NCBI RefSeq assembly: GCF_018402175.1 | Contig: NZ_JAGYJK010000017.1 | Span: 248,001-312,000 of the forward strand | Direction of reading: 5' to 3' | Length of the DNA: 64,000 nt | Source: Yoonia sp. | Lineage (GTDB): Bacteria > Pseudomonadota > Alphaproteobacteria > Rhodobacterales > Rhodobacteraceae | Shown: positions 9,213 through 18,782 of the stretch, in pieces | Position numbering within the stretch: the first letter of the stretch is position 1 | How the letters are laid out: every line of letters begins with the position of its first letter | Program-made: the position numbers and the translations under genes | Notes under the pieces: model-generated | What the model was told of the DNA's origin: nothing | Database searches by the model: none | The model's input: the letters and a program-made list of their open reading frames with translations, nothing else

Positions 9213-9945
9213 AGCCCGCGCAGCGGAAAACCCGCCTCGGCAGCCAATCTGTCAGAGGCGGTTTCGATATCGGTTTCCAGCCTGTGCATGAAATCCGCAA
9301 TCTCCAGCCCCGGTGCGATCCGGGGCAGGAACTCGAACACAGCCGTGCCTTGGCGGCGATAGATGGCACGCTTGGGCCAGAACACGCCGACATTGGTCGC
9401 AACCGGCACAACGGGCTGGCCCAGTTCACGGTAAAGCGCCCCTGTCCCGATCTTGTAAGGTGCCTTGACGCCGGGTGCGATGCGGGTGCCTTGCGGATAG
9501 ATGATCAACTGTCCGGGCAGCGCACGCCCTGCCTGCACATCGGCCACCATCTGCTTGATCGCCTGCCCGCGCTTGCCACGATCAACGGGGATACAGCCGA
9601 TCCGCAGGCCGAACTGGCCGATGACAGGGGCATATTTCAGGATTGCCTTAAAGATGAACTTGCCGCGCGGCATCGCGCCATAGATCATCAGCACATCCAA
9701 AAACGACTGGTGTTTAGGGGCGACCATCACCTCGTCCGCGGGGGAGTGCCACGGATTTCAACCTTCAGGCCAATCATCCAGCCCGCCGTCCAGCGCACCC
9801 AGCGGCAATAGGCGTGGCAAGCCGCAATCGCACCTTCGCGCGACCAGATCGCGGCAGGCAGATACAGGATGCCGACGACCAGCATGGCCAGATACATCTG
9901 CGCATTGAACAGCAACGACCGCAGCCATTGGATTGCGTAACTCAT
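9209..9945 (-). pseudogene. plsC: 1-acyl-sn-glycerol-3-phosphate acyltransferase, frameshifted
   Basis: Inner-membrane enzyme that acylates lysophosphatidic acid to phosphatidic acid. The N-terminal part (ATG at 9945, MSYAIQWLRSLLFN) holds the membrane helix. The C-terminal part holds PQGTR and PVVPVATNVG, while the HX4D motif appears as HQSFLD. A one-base deletion in the C/G run at about 9737-9744 breaks the frame between VEIRGTPP and DEVMVAPKHQ. Adding one base restores PPADEV and a 245-residue protein. The start overlaps the ftsX stop (ATGA), the typical ftsE-ftsX-plsC order of Rhodobacterales. Since PlsC activity is usually needed, a sequence error is likely unless a second copy exists. 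Confidence 0.85.
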
Positions 9946-10835
9946 GTCTGTTCCTTCAACCGGCGTGATGCGGCCACACGTGTCGCCAAAAAGGCCACGA
10001 TAGCCGACAAGACCGGAATCGCCAGCAGCCAAATCCAGTCCAGCCCGACGAAACCGAAATGCGTGCCAGTGCCACTGACCACGTCAGCCGCTGGCATGGC
10101 TTGCAAGACCAACAGCGCAAGCCCTGCCCCGACAGCCGCCCCCAGCCCCGCCCGCAGCGTGAACCGGCGCACAAAGGCCCGCGCGATATAGCCGTCCCGC
10201 GCACCGACCAGCCGCAACACGCGGATGATCTGCGCATTGGCCGCCAGCGCGGCATGGGCGGCCAGCGTGATCATCGCCGCCATCACCGCCCCGATCAGCG
10301 CCAGCACGCTCCACCCCAGCAGGCGCAGCCGCTGTGCGGCCGCAAGCAAGGGTTCGCGCCAAGCGCCGTGATCATCCAGCACCGCACCCGGCACTTCGGC
10401 CTGCAGACGCGCGCGCAGGCCGGCAACGTCATAGCCGGTGTCGTCGGGCAGAATCTCGATCAATTGTGGCAGCGGCAGGGATTCCACCGGAACATCCGGC
10501 CCGAACCACGGGGCCAGCAAGGCGCGCTGTTCATCCGCCTCCAGCACGCGGGCCGAGGCCACGCCGGTCGTTGTCTGCAAGACGTTGACGGCAGCGCGCA
10601 GGGCCGCGTTCGTCTGGTCCAGATCGGCGGGCAAACGCAGGGTCGCGGATTGCGCCAGATCGTCAGCCCAGCTGTCAGCCAGCCGTCCGGCTGTCAGCGA
10701 CAGGGCCAGCGCAAAGACCGCCAGAAACGCCATCGCCGCCGCAACAAAGACGGTCAGTCGCGCGGAAACGCCCGTTGACGGCACAGCCCCGTCGGCCAGC
10801 GGATCACCGATGATGAAAGCAAGGATCGTTTTCAC
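9942..10835 (-). CDS. ftsX: Cell division protein FtsX
   Basis: Membrane subunit of the FtsEX complex, which links cytokinesis to periplasmic peptidoglycan hydrolases. The 297-residue protein has one N-terminal membrane segment (near residues 25-47), a periplasmic domain of about 120 residues, then three membrane segments in the FtsX/MacB fold. The last third contains ANAQIIRVLRLVGARDGYIA, the coupling region facing FtsE. It uses a GTG start that overlaps the ftsE stop (GTGA). Its own stop overlaps the plsC start (ATGA). The operon is therefore tightly coupled. Confidence 0.93.
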   Translation of the reverse strand: MKTILAFIIGDPLADGAVPSTGVSARLTVFVAAAMAFLAVFALALSLTAGRLADSWADDLAQSATLRLPADLDQTNAALRAAVNVLQTTTGVASARVLEADEQRALLAPWFGPDVPVESLPLPQLIEILPDDTGYDVAGLRARLQAEVPGAVLDDHGAWREPLLAAAQRLRLLGWSVLALIGAVMAAMITLAAHAALAANAQIIRVLRLVGARDGYIARAFVRRFTLRAGLGAAVGAGLALLVLQAMPAADVVSGTGTHFGFVGLDWIWLLAIPVLSAIVAFLATRVAASRRLKEQT

Positions 10836-11503
10836 AAATCTGCCCCCGCCTGCACCAGCTGCCCGCGCGACAGCCGCAGCACGCGTGCGTTGACATCGGC
10901 CTTGACCGACCGGATCATCGCCAGATCATGGGTGGCGATCAGGATCGTCTTGCCCATCCGGTTCAGCTCGATCAGCAGGGACAGCAGGCGCTGGGACATC
11001 TCCCAATCGACATTGCCGGTGGGTTCATCGGCAATCACCACGTCAGGCGACATAATGACCGCACGCGCCAGTGCGGCGCGCTGCCTTTCGCCGCCCGACA
11101 ATTCCGGCGGGCGCTGGCCCGCCTGCGGCCCAAGGCTGACCCAGGCCAGCAATTCGGCCAGATTGTTCTGCGCGTCTGCGATCCGGTCAGCGACGGTCAG
11201 CGGCAGCGCGATATTTTCGGCAATCGACAGGTGATCAAGGAATTGGCAATCCTGATGCACAACCCCGATCCGGCGGCGGACAATCGCCACCTCGTCGCGC
11301 GTCAGATTGCCGGCATCCTGCCCGAACAGCCGGACCTTGCCGCTATTCGCGCGCAGGTCGGCATAGCACAGACGCAACAGCGTGGTTTTCCCCGCCCCCG
11401 ACGGGCCTGTCAGAAAATGAAACGACCCCGGCACAAGTTTCAGCGACAGCCCTGAAAACAGCGCCGTTCGGCCATACCCATACGATACGTTGTCGAGTTC
11501 TAT
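10832..11503 (-). CDS. ftsE: Cell division ATP-binding protein FtsE
   Basis: ABC ATPase of the FtsEX complex. It has Walker A GPSGAGKTT, the signature LSGGERQR, Walker B VVIADEPTG with the catalytic Glu, and the switch His in ATHDLAM. I prefer the GTG start at 11503 (VIELDNVSYGYG, 223 residues). It sits 4 bases after AAGGACA and gives the family N-terminus. The alternative ATG at 11560 would add 19 unusual residues. It faces away from the zinc-ribbon gene, with 167 bases between the two starts for promoters. Confidence 0.93.
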   Translation of the reverse strand: MELDNVSYGYGRTALFSGLSLKLVPGSFHFLTGPSGAGKTTLLRLCYADLRANSGKVRLFGQDAGNLTRDEVAIVRRRIGVVHQDCQFLDHLSIAENIALPLTVADRIADAQNNLAELLAWVSLGPQAGQRPPELSGGERQRAALARAVIMSPDVVIADEPTGNVDWEMSQRLLSLLIELNRMGKTILIATHDLAMIRSVKADVNARVLRLSRGQLVQAGADL

Positions 11504-11670
11504 CACGATCTGTCCTTTGCCTGCCGTCGCTGTATTGCCCAAAACCATGCCAAGGTTCAATGATCACCACGATCGGACTTGCGCAAATCCTTGCGTTTGG
11601 TGGCCTCATCGCTAGATTGGCGCGGATCACATGACCAAACCGAAGCGGCCGGTTCAGAGGATAGAGTAGA

Positions 11671-12477
11671 ATGCGTTTAAGTTGTCCTAGCTGCGGCGCG
11701 AAATATGATGTTGCTGATGACGTAATCCCCGAAGGCGGGCGCGACGTGCAATGTTCGAACTGCAATCACAGCTGGTTCCATATTGAAAAGACATCGGCGC
11801 CAGCGCCGACGGTCGCACCTGCGGCACAGCAGGCACGCAAACCGATTGATCCTGCGGTCAGCGATATCCTGCGCCAGGAGGCGGCCCGCGAAAAGCAACT
11901 GCGCACATCAGGCACCAAGACGCCGCGCCAGACTCAAGAAGATAAAACGCCCAAACCAGCCCCTGATGCCGCAGAAACCCGCCGCCGGATCGCCGAGATG
12001 ACCGAAGCTGCGGGTGATGGCGGCACAGCACCTGCACCCAAAGCTGCCAAAGCCAGCCGTGTGACAGCAGCCAGTCCCGCACCCGAACAGCCAAGCGCTA
12101 TCGCGCCGGACCCATCCAAAGACCCCGATACCACCCTGCCTGACATGCCCAGCATGAACGATATCAACACCAGCCTGCGCACCCGCGCGCAAGCGCCAGA
12201 GCCTGAACTGACCCCCGCCGAACAGGCCGAGGCCATCACGCGGCGCGGTTTCCGGCGTGGTTTTGTCTTTGTGCTGGTGATCTTTGCCGTGCTTTTTGGG
12301 CCTTATGTCTTTGCCGATCAGATCACGACGCGCATCCCCCAGACCACAGGTGCGATGGCAAGCTATGTCAGTATGGTTGATGGATGGCGCCTGACGCTGA
12401 ACCAGACGGCGGGCGCGTTGGGTGACATGATCGCGGATGTCACCGCAGGCCCCGACAGCCAGCCGGATCAGAACTGA
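11671..12477 (+). CDS. MJ0042-type zinc-ribbon membrane protein
   Basis: A 268-residue protein with an N-terminal zinc ribbon (CPSCGAKYDV, then CSNCNHSWF; two CxxC pairs within residues 4-34). A long acidic/Pro/Ala-rich linker of low complexity follows, then a single membrane helix near residues 195-215 (FVFVLVIFAVLFGPYVF) and a short distal tail. This architecture is common as a divergent partner of ftsE in Rhodobacterales. The function is not established. The topology suggests a cytoplasmic zinc ribbon tethered to the inner membrane. Its last 10 bases overlap the 3' end of the converging TIGR02302 gene. Confidence 0.8.
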   Translation: MRLSCPSCGAKYDVADDVIPEGGRDVQCSNCNHSWFHIEKTSAPAPTVAPAAQQARKPIDPAVSDILRQEAAREKQLRTSGTKTPRQTQEDKTPKPAPDAAETRRRIAEMTEAAGDGGTAPAPKAAKASRVTAASPAPEQPSAIAPDPSKDPDTTLPDMPSMNDINTSLRTRAQAPEPELTPAEQAEAITRRGFRRGFVFVLVIFAVLFGPYVFADQITTRIPQTTGAMASYVSMVDGWRLTLNQTAGALGDMIADVTAGPDSQPDQN

Positions 12478-15011
12478 CCCAGCAGACGCCGCAGGTAATC
12501 GCGTTCCACCTCGGGGCGGTCCTGTTCGGATGACCGGCGGCGAATTTCGTCCAGCAACTCTGCCGCGCGGCGGTTGATATCCAGCCCGCCCAAAAGGTTC
12601 TGGTCGGTGCCCATCTGGCCGGTCGCACCGGTGTCACGGCCCAGCGGGTCACGCTGACCGGGCTCTGCACGCCCCGCCGCCTGACCCTGTTCGCCCTGTG
12701 CGCCGGACTGGCCTTCGGCCATGGCCTGCCCCAATGCGCGCATCCCGTTGCGCAAAGCGTCCAGCGCCTCGGCCTGCCGGTCGATTGCGCCGGACAGATC
12801 GCCGCCGCGCAGCGCGTCCTCGGCACCTTCCATCGCGTCTTCGGCACGGTCGAGCGAATCGCGCGCCGCCTCGCCTGCGTCGCCGGACAGGTTAGGCAGG
12901 CCGTCGCGCTGGCGCTGCAATTCCTGCCGCAGCGCCTGCTGGCGCTGGTCAAGGCTTTGCTGGTCACCGCCGGACCCTTGGCCGCCTTCGCCCTGTTGGT
13001 CACCCTGGCCTTGCTGGCCATCCTGCTGGCCGCCCTCGCCCGGCTGTTGTCCAGGCTGTTGTCCGGGCTGTTGTCCGGGCTGTTCGCCTTGCTGACCCTG
13101 ATTGAAACCTTCCTGCAGCTCGCGGAACGCATCGTCGGACAGGTCCTGCTGGTCGCGCAGGGTTTCGGCCAGATCCTGCATCGACTGCTGGCCGGGCGTC
13201 GATGGGCCGTCGCCCCCTTCGCCCTGCGTGACGCGCATGTTTTCCATCAGGCGGTTCAGCTCTTCCATCAGCGCCTGTGCTTCTTCCATCCGGCCTTGCT
13301 GCATCAGTTCTTCGATCCGGTCCATCATGGCTTGCAGATCGTTCATCGACAGTTCCATGCTGTTTTCGCCGTTGTCGGCCTGATCGGTGCCATCGCCGGG
13401 TTCGGCCTGTTCGGCCAGCATGCGCATGTAATCATCGGTCGCTTCGCGCAATTCCTGCATCAATTCCGCGATTTCGGCATCGGACGCGCCGTTGCGCATC
13501 GCCTCGGACAGCCGTTCCTGCGCGCGGCGCAACCGTTCGCGGGCATCGGCAAGGCGGCCATCCTCAAGCTGGATCGCAAGGTCCCACAGGGCTGTGACAA
13601 TCTCGGCCTGTGCGGCATCGTCCATGCCGACCAGCGCGATATTGTCCATGCGCCGGATGATTGTGCGCAGGCGCAGATACATGGTTTCAGAAGTAAAGAT
13701 ATCCTCGGGCCGGTGTGACACCGCGCGCAGGATCTGCCCCACGCGCCGCGCATTGCCCCGCGACCACATCAGGTCACGGCGCTGTTCGATAACGGCGCGC
13801 GCGAAAGGCTGAAAAAATCGCCGCCCCGGCAGGATCAGGGGTTCCGGCGCGGTCGTTGTGGTTTGACCGGCCGCATCAGTGACCGCCAGTTGCAGCGTGA
13901 CCGGCAGATTGGCCAAGGGATGCTCGCTGAGATTTTCGACAAGGAAAGCATCGAATGCCGACCGGTCCCCCGTGAACGGCATCGGCAGGTCCAGCACAAG
14001 CGGGTCGATCGGGTCAGGGTCGGTGGCCAGACCGTAAACCCGTTCCACCGCCGCCAGATCCAGCGTGATCGTCGCGGTGCCGCTTTCGATGCCGTAATCA
14101 TCGGTGGCGCGGAACGGCTGCGACAGCTCGCCCATCGCGTCCGCGGTGATCGGGTCTGTCAGCGTCACGAAAGGCGGCTCATCCGCCATCGCCGTCACCT
14201 GCCAGCGCCGCCCGTTTTCACCATCCAGCACCAAGGTGCCGGAATAGGTAATCTCGAATTGCTGCTGGCCATCGGCAAGGGCTGTCGCCTGTTCCCCGCG
14301 GCCAGAGACGTCTTCGATCAGGCGCAATCCGCCATCATCACCATAGACCCGCAGCGTGACCTTGCTGCCCGCAGGCACGCGCAGCGGCCCTGCGGGGATA
14401 TCGTTGAGGTATAATGACGGACGGCCCGTATAGGCGGGCGGTTCGACCCAGCCTTCCCAGATCGGGCCCGACGCCATGGCGGCGGATGGTCCCGTGACCA
14501 TATCACCCACGGATGCGACCCGCAGGAACGACCCGAACAACAGCGCCGTGACAAAGAACAAAACCGCGATGAACCGCAGACCGTAAGGGTCACGGTCCGC
14601 GATGCGCAGATCGGGTTCGACAGCACGGGCGGATTTCGTGCGTTCGGCCATGCGCGCGACATGCGCCTGCCAGACCGCGATGGATGCCGGATCGGATGCC
14701 CCGATGGCCTGTACATCGGCCACTGCGGCAATCGGACGGCCCGGCATGGCGGCATCGACACGAGCCAGCGCTGCGGCAGTGGTGGGCATCTGGAAACGGC
14801 GCAGGCCCCACAGCAGCGCGGCCAGAAACGCCACGGCACCGGTACCAGCAAAGGCCCAGACAGCCCCGATCGGCAGCAAATCCTGCCAGCCCATCATCAG
14901 TGGCGCGAGGCAGAGAAACCCGATGGTCCAGACCGGCCAGAAACAGCGCACCGCGTTTTCCGCCGCCATCCCGATCCGCGTCAGGCGGACAGGCAGGCGC
15001 AGGTGGCGCAT
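12468..15011 (-). CDS. TIGR02302-family (DUF4175) large membrane protein
   Basis: 847 residues. Two membrane helices lie near the N-terminus (about residues 25-75) and a third near 150 (FIAVLFFVTALLFGSFL). A large extracytoplasmic part follows with beta-rich repeats and a coiled-coil stretch (about 480-600, rich in E, R, M and Q). Then comes a Q/G/P/E-rich low-complexity stretch (roughly residues 640-680) and a final helical region. The family is restricted mainly to alphaproteobacteria and lacks a firm function. It lies downstream of lysA, with 43 bases between, at the end of the argH-to-lysA gene string. Confidence 0.8.
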   Translation of the reverse strand: MRHLRLPVRLTRIGMAAENAVRCFWPVWTIGFLCLAPLMMGWQDLLPIGAVWAFAGTGAVAFLAALLWGLRRFQMPTTAAALARVDAAMPGRPIAAVADVQAIGASDPASIAVWQAHVARMAERTKSARAVEPDLRIADRDPYGLRFIAVLFFVTALLFGSFLRVASVGDMVTGPSAAMASGPIWEGWVEPPAYTGRPSLYLNDIPAGPLRVPAGSKVTLRVYGDDGGLRLIEDVSGRGEQATALADGQQQFEITYSGTLVLDGENGRRWQVTAMADEPPFVTLTDPITADAMGELSQPFRATDDYGIESGTATITLDLAAVERVYGLATDPDPIDPLVLDLPMPFTGDRSAFDAFLVENLSEHPLANLPVTLQLAVTDAAGQTTTTAPEPLILPGRRFFQPFARAVIEQRRDLMWSRGNARRVGQILRAVSHRPEDIFTSETMYLRLRTIIRRMDNIALVGMDDAAQAEIVTALWDLAIQLEDGRLADARERLRRAQERLSEAMRNGASDAEIAELMQELREATDDYMRMLAEQAEPGDGTDQADNGENSMELSMNDLQAMMDRIEELMQQGRMEEAQALMEELNRLMENMRVTQGEGGDGPSTPGQQSMQDLAETLRDQQDLSDDAFRELQEGFNQGQQGEQPGQQPGQQPGQQPGEGGQQDGQQGQGDQQGEGGQGSGGDQQSLDQRQQALRQELQRQRDGLPNLSGDAGEAARDSLDRAEDAMEGAEDALRGGDLSGAIDRQAEALDALRNGMRALGQAMAEGQSGAQGEQGQAAGRAEPGQRDPLGRDTGATGQMGTDQNLLGGLDINRRAAELLDEIRRRSSEQDRPEVERDYLRRLLGQF
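13042..13089. repeat. 12-bp tandem repeat inside the TIGR02302 gene
   Basis: On the plus strand the unit GGCTGTTGTCCG (first copy ending in A) occurs three times, with a fourth degenerate copy. It encodes repeated QPGQ residues on the minus strand. Twelve bases keep the frame, so unit gain or loss by slippage would change linker length without breaking the gene. Confidence 0.75.
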
Positions 15012-15054
15012 CTGGTCAGGGATTTGTGTCAGCGTACTCTCCGCTTTTGGTGGG

Positions 15055-16323
15055 TCAGTCCAGCCATTCTGGCAGGCTATCGCGTGCGATCATCTCTTCA
15101 TAGCTAGGACGCTTGCGAATAACTGCAAATTGATCGCCATGAACCAGCACTTCGGGGATCAGGGGGCGGGAATTGTATTCCGATGCCATGACAGCACCAT
15201 AAGCCCCCGCAGACCGGAATGCGACAAGATCGCCGGGCTGCATCGGCGGGATGTCGCGCGCCTTGGCAAAGGTGTCGCCGCTTTCGCAAACCGGCCCCAC
15301 GATGTCATAGCGTGCAGGTTCGGTGCCGGGGGCGGGTTCGACGACGGGGATGATGTCATGCCATGCGTCATACATCGCAGGGCGGATCAGGTCGTTCATC
15401 GCCCCGTCAAGGATCAGAAAATCGCGGTCTTCGCCGGATTTGACATAGATGACCTGCGACACCATCAGCCCCGCATTGCCCGAAATCAGCCGGCCGGGTT
15501 CAATCTCGATCTCGCAGCCCAGATGGCCCAATGTGCGCTGGATCATCGCGCCGTAATCGGACGGCAGCGGTGGTGCCGCGTTGGTGCGTCCATAAGGAAT
15601 GCCCAGACCGCCGCCCAGATCAAGGCGTTTGATGTCATGCCCGTCAGCGCGCAGCATCGCGGTCAGTTCGGCGACCTTGGCATAGGCCGCCTCGAACGGG
15701 GCCAGTTCCGTCAGTTGCGACCCGATATGCACGTCGATGCCCACGACCTTCAGCCCCTGCAGGGTGGCGGCCAGCGCGTAAACCTCGCGCGCGCGCGAAA
15801 TGGGGATGCCGAATTTGTTTTCGGATTTGCCGGTGGCGATTTTGGCATGGGTCTTTGCATCGACATCAGGGTTGATGCGTAGGGTGATGGGGGCCACCTT
15901 GCCCAGCGACCGCGCCACCGCATCCAGCGCCACCATCTCGGGTTCACTTTCGACGTTGAACTGGCGGATGCCGCCTTGCAGGGCCATGCGCATTTCATCC
16001 GCCGTCTTGCCCACGCCGGAAAACACGATCTTGTCGCCCGGCACGCCAGCGGCCTTGGCGCGCAGGTATTCACCACCCGACACCACATCCATCCCGGCCC
16101 CCGCCTGCGCCAGAACCCGCAGCACGGCGATGTTGGACAAGGATTTCATCGCGAAACAGACCAGATGATCGGCAAAGCCCAGCGCCTCGTCGAATAGCTG
16201 GAAATGCCGCGTCAGGGTCGCGGTGGAATAGACATAAAACGGCGTGCCGACAGCGGCGGCAATATCCGCGACAGGCACATCTTCGGCGTAAAGCGCGCCG
16301 TTGCGATAAAGAAAATGATCCAA
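15055..16323 (-). CDS. lysA: Diaminopimelate decarboxylase
   Basis: PLP enzyme converting meso-diaminopimelate to lysine. The 422-residue fold-type III protein has the PLP lysine K60 in CFAMKSLSN, the glycine loop LDLGGGLGIPY, the phosphate/substrate motif EPGRLISGNAG and the catalytic Cys in GPVCESGDTF. The best start is an unusual TTG at 16323 giving MDHFLYRNGALYAEDVP, the normal family N-terminus. No in-frame ATG gives that N-terminus. The weak start 9 bases after the DUF2834 stop suggests translational coupling to that gene. Confidence 0.95.
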   Translation of the reverse strand: MDHFLYRNGALYAEDVPVADIAAAVGTPFYVYSTATLTRHFQLFDEALGFADHLVCFAMKSLSNIAVLRVLAQAGAGMDVVSGGEYLRAKAAGVPGDKIVFSGVGKTADEMRMALQGGIRQFNVESEPEMVALDAVARSLGKVAPITLRINPDVDAKTHAKIATGKSENKFGIPISRAREVYALAATLQGLKVVGIDVHIGSQLTELAPFEAAYAKVAELTAMLRADGHDIKRLDLGGGLGIPYGRTNAAPPLPSDYGAMIQRTLGHLGCEIEIEPGRLISGNAGLMVSQVIYVKSGEDRDFLILDGAMNDLIRPAMYDAWHDIIPVVEPAPGTEPARYDIVGPVCESGDTFAKARDIPPMQPGDLVAFRSAGAYGAVMASEYNSRPLIPEVLVHGDQFAVIRKRPSYEEMIARDSLPEWLD

Positions 16324-16332
16324 AACGTGGTC

Positions 16333-16647
16333 CTAACGGGCAAAGCCGGGGCGGCTGCGCAGATATAGATACAGCGGCAGGCCGCAACTGACACCGATCA
16401 TGAATGTCGCAGGCACCGCTAGCAGGCTCAGGTAATTCTTGCGCGAAAACGCCTCATAGATCGCCCAGATGGTCAGGGTGACAGCGGCAATGGTTAAATC
16501 CCAGACCAGACCGCTGGTCGCGGCATTTGCATGCCATGCATCCACCATCGCCATGATGTCCCATGTGTTGGCGTTGAACCACGCGACAAAGTAATACATC
16601 GGGTGGATCGCGCCCCAGACCGCCAGTGCCAGCCAGAGATAGCGCAT
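16333..16647 (-). CDS. DUF2834 family membrane protein
   Basis: 104 residues with three predicted membrane segments: LWLALAVWGAIHPMYYFVAW, then near 48-65, then near 76-95. I chose the ATG at 16647, 1 base after the lipoprotein stop; the open frame upstream overlaps the lipoprotein gene. DUF2834 proteins have no assigned function. The order argH, lipoprotein, DUF2834, lysA is conserved in Rhodobacterales as far as I know. Confidence 0.8.
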   Translation of the reverse strand: MRYLWLALAVWGAIHPMYYFVAWFNANTWDIMAMVDAWHANAATSGLVWDLTIAAVTLTIWAIYEAFSRKNYLSLLAVPATFMIGVSCGLPLYLYLRSRPGFAR

Positions 16648-16648
16648 T

Positions 16649-16822
16649 CTACAGACCCAACCCGACGGAAAACATCCCGTTGCTGGCGCCGAGGCTGGCA
16701 TTGGTGGAAACGCCACCGGCACCAAGGTTCAGGCCGACATTGGCATTGGGGGTCATCGGCGGGCCATCGGCACCGCAAGCAGCCAAGGCGGCAAAGGCCG
16801 CGATCAGGGCAAGGCGTGTCAT
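16649..16822 (-). CDS. Small lipoprotein between argH and the DUF2834 gene
   Basis: A 57-residue ORF shorter than most gene-caller cut-offs. It begins [20 protein letters not shown], a signal peptide with the lipobox LAAC, so Cys16 should be lipidated. The mature 42 residues are rich in Gly, Asn, Ala and Ser. Its ATG overlaps the argH stop (ATGA), which supports translation by coupling. Its stop lies 1 base before the DUF2834 start. Function unknown. Confidence 0.8.
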   Translation of the reverse strand: MTRLALIAAFAALAACGADGPPMTPNANVGLNLGAGGVSTNASLGASNGMFSVGLGL

Positions 16823-18207
16823 GTCAGAACCTCTTTCCAGCCAGCGATCCGTGCGCGGACCTGTGCAGGGGCCGTGCCACCATAGCTTGTGCGCGATGCG
16901 ACCGAATTTTCAACCCCCAAGACGTCGAACACATCCGCGCGGATCGCCGCATGGACACCTTGCATATCCGCCAGCGTCAGGTCGGGCAGGTCGCAGCCTT
17001 TGGATTCCGCCAATGCGACCAGCGATCCGGTGACGTGATGCGCCTCGCGGAACGGCAGGCCCAGTTCGCGCACCAGCCAGTCGGCCAGATCGGTGGCCGT
17101 AGAAAAGCCGCTGCTGGCCGCGGATTTCAGCACATCGCGGTTCGCGGTCATATCGGCCACCATGCCGGCCATCGCGGCCAGCGCCAGCATCAGGCTGTCG
17201 GCGGCGTCGAAGGTCTGTTCCTTGTCTTCCTGCATGTCCTTGGAATAGGTCAGCGGCAGACCTTTCATCACTGTCATCAGCGCGACATTGGCCCCGAAAA
17301 TCCGGCCAATCTTGGCGCGGATCAGTTCTGCCGCATCGGGGTTGCGTTTTTGCGGCATGATGGATGATCCGGTGGACCATTTGTCCGACATTTTCACGAA
17401 CCGGAATTGCGCAGAAGACCAGATCACCAATTCCTCGGCCAGACGGCTCAGGTGCATGGCGCAGATGCTGGCGGCTGCCAGAAATTCCAGCGCGAAATCG
17501 CGGTCGCTGACAGCGTCGAGCGAATTGGCCATCGGGGCGTCGAACCCCAAGGCTTCGGCTGTCATGTGCCGGTCGATGGGAAAAGACGTACCCGCCAGTG
17601 CCGCCGCGCCCAAAGGCGACAGGTTCATGCGTTTGCGCGCATCGGCGAAACGGCCGCGGTCGCGCGCCAGCATTTCGACATAGGCCAGCATATGATGGCC
17701 CCATGTCACGGGCTGCGCAGTTTGCAGATGGGTGAAACCGGGCATGACCCAATCAGCGCCCGCCTCTGCCTGACCCAGCAAGGACAGTTGCAAAGCCATC
17801 AGCGCCGCATCGACCTGATCGCATTGGTCGCGCACCCAAAGCCGGAAATCCACCGCCACCTGATCATTGCGCGACCTTGCGGTGTGCAACCGGCCCGCCG
17901 GTGCGCCGATCAATTCGCGCAGACGCGATTCCACGTTCATGTGAATATCTTCGAGCGCGGTCGAAAACGGGAAATCTCCCGTTTCAATCTCTGACAATAC
18001 GGTGAGAAGGCCTTTCCCGATCGCATCCGCATCTGTATCTGAGATGATGCCACAGGCGGCCAACATGGCGGCATGGGCACGCGAACCGGCGATGTCTTGC
18101 GGTGCCAGACGGCGGTCGAACCCGATCGAGGCGTTGATCGCCTCCATGATCGCGTCCGGTCCGGCGGCAAAGCGTCCGCCCCACATCGTGTTTGCGTTTT
18201 TGGTCAT
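16819..18207 (-). CDS. argH: Argininosuccinate lyase
   Basis: Last step of arginine synthesis: argininosuccinate to arginine and fumarate. The 462-residue member of the fumarase/aspartase superfamily has the signature loop [11 protein letters not shown] with the catalytic Ser. [10 protein letters not shown] and [16 protein letters not shown] are also present. I chose the ATG at 18207 ([13 protein letters not shown]), the normal family start; the longer frame upstream runs into the divergent TlpA gene. Only 14 bases separate its start from that of tlpA. Confidence 0.96.
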   Translation of the reverse strand: MTKNANTMWGGRFAAGPDAIMEAINASIGFDRRLAPQDIAGSRAHAAMLAACGIISDTDADAIGKGLLTVLSEIETGDFPFSTALEDIHMNVESRLRELIGAPAGRLHTARSRNDQVAVDFRLWVRDQCDQVDAALMALQLSLLGQAEAGADWVMPGFTHLQTAQPVTWGHHMLAYVEMLARDRGRFADARKRMNLSPLGAAALAGTSFPIDRHMTAEALGFDAPMANSLDAVSDRDFALEFLAAASICAMHLSRLAEELVIWSSAQFRFVKMSDKWSTGSSIMPQKRNPDAAELIRAKIGRIFGANVALMTVMKGLPLTYSKDMQEDKEQTFDAADSLMLALAAMAGMVADMTANRDVLKSAASSGFSTATDLADWLVRELGLPFREAHHVTGSLVALAESKGCDLPDLTLADMQGVHAAIRADVFDVLGVENSVASRTSYGGTAPAQVRARIAGWKEVLT

Positions 18208-18221
18208 GAAGGAATGCGCCC

Positions 18222-18782
18222 ATGCGTCAATTGATGTCAGCCCTGCTTTATACGGCCCTGCTGGGTGTTGCAAACCTTGGCGCGGCCCAACCTGCCGATA
18301 TTGCCGACCTGCGCAGCGGTGACATGCGCAAGCTGGTGTTTCACGCCGTGCCTGTCGCGACGACGGACACGGCGTTCACCCATGAGGACGGCAGCGAAAT
18401 GGTGCTGGCCGATCTGCGGAGGCGTTATGTCGTGTTGAACTTCTGGGCGACATGGTGCGCGCCCTGCCGGATCGAAATGCCGCATCTGTCGGCGCTGCAA
18501 ACCGCGCTTGGTGGCGATGATTTCGAGGTGGTGACCGTGGCGGTCGGCCCCAACCCGCTGCCCGCGATGCAACGCTTTTTCAATGAGATCGGCGTCGATA
18601 ACCTGCCGCTGCATACCGATGCCCGCCAGCGGTTCGCGCGCAGCATGGGGGTGCTGGGCCTGCCCGTGACCCTGATCCTTGATCCCGAAGGCATGGAAAT
18701 CGCCCGCATGCAGGGCGAGGCGGATTGGTCCAGCGACAGCGCCGTTGCGATCATCAACGCGCTGCTGGATGACGCGGGCTAG
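18222..18782 (+). CDS. TlpA-family periplasmic thioredoxin
   Basis: A 186-residue exported thiol-disulfide oxidoreductase. The signal peptide spans about residues 1-22. The thioredoxin active site WCAPC has Cys79 and Cys82. The cis-Pro motif GLPVT and the TlpA-type insert are present. Such proteins reduce periplasmic disulfides, often for cytochrome c or oxidase copper-centre assembly. The start has AAGGA 8 bases upstream. It is divergent from argH with almost no spacer, so its promoter must lie within argH. It overlaps the 3' end of the YqgE gene by 4 bases. Confidence 0.9.
   Translation: MRQLMSALLYTALLGVANLGAAQPADIADLRSGDMRKLVFHAVPVATTDTAFTHEDGSEMVLADLRRRYVVLNFWATWCAPCRIEMPHLSALQTALGGDDFEVVTVAVGPNPLPAMQRFFNEIGVDNLPLHTDARQRFARSMGVLGLPVTLILDPEGMEIARMQGEADWSSDSAVAIINALLDDAG

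Noticed and set aside
9737..9744. Programmed ribosomal frameshifting as an explanation for the split genes
   Set aside because: The sites lack a common slippery heptamer or downstream structure, the needed shifts differ in direction, and the affected families are not known to use recoding.
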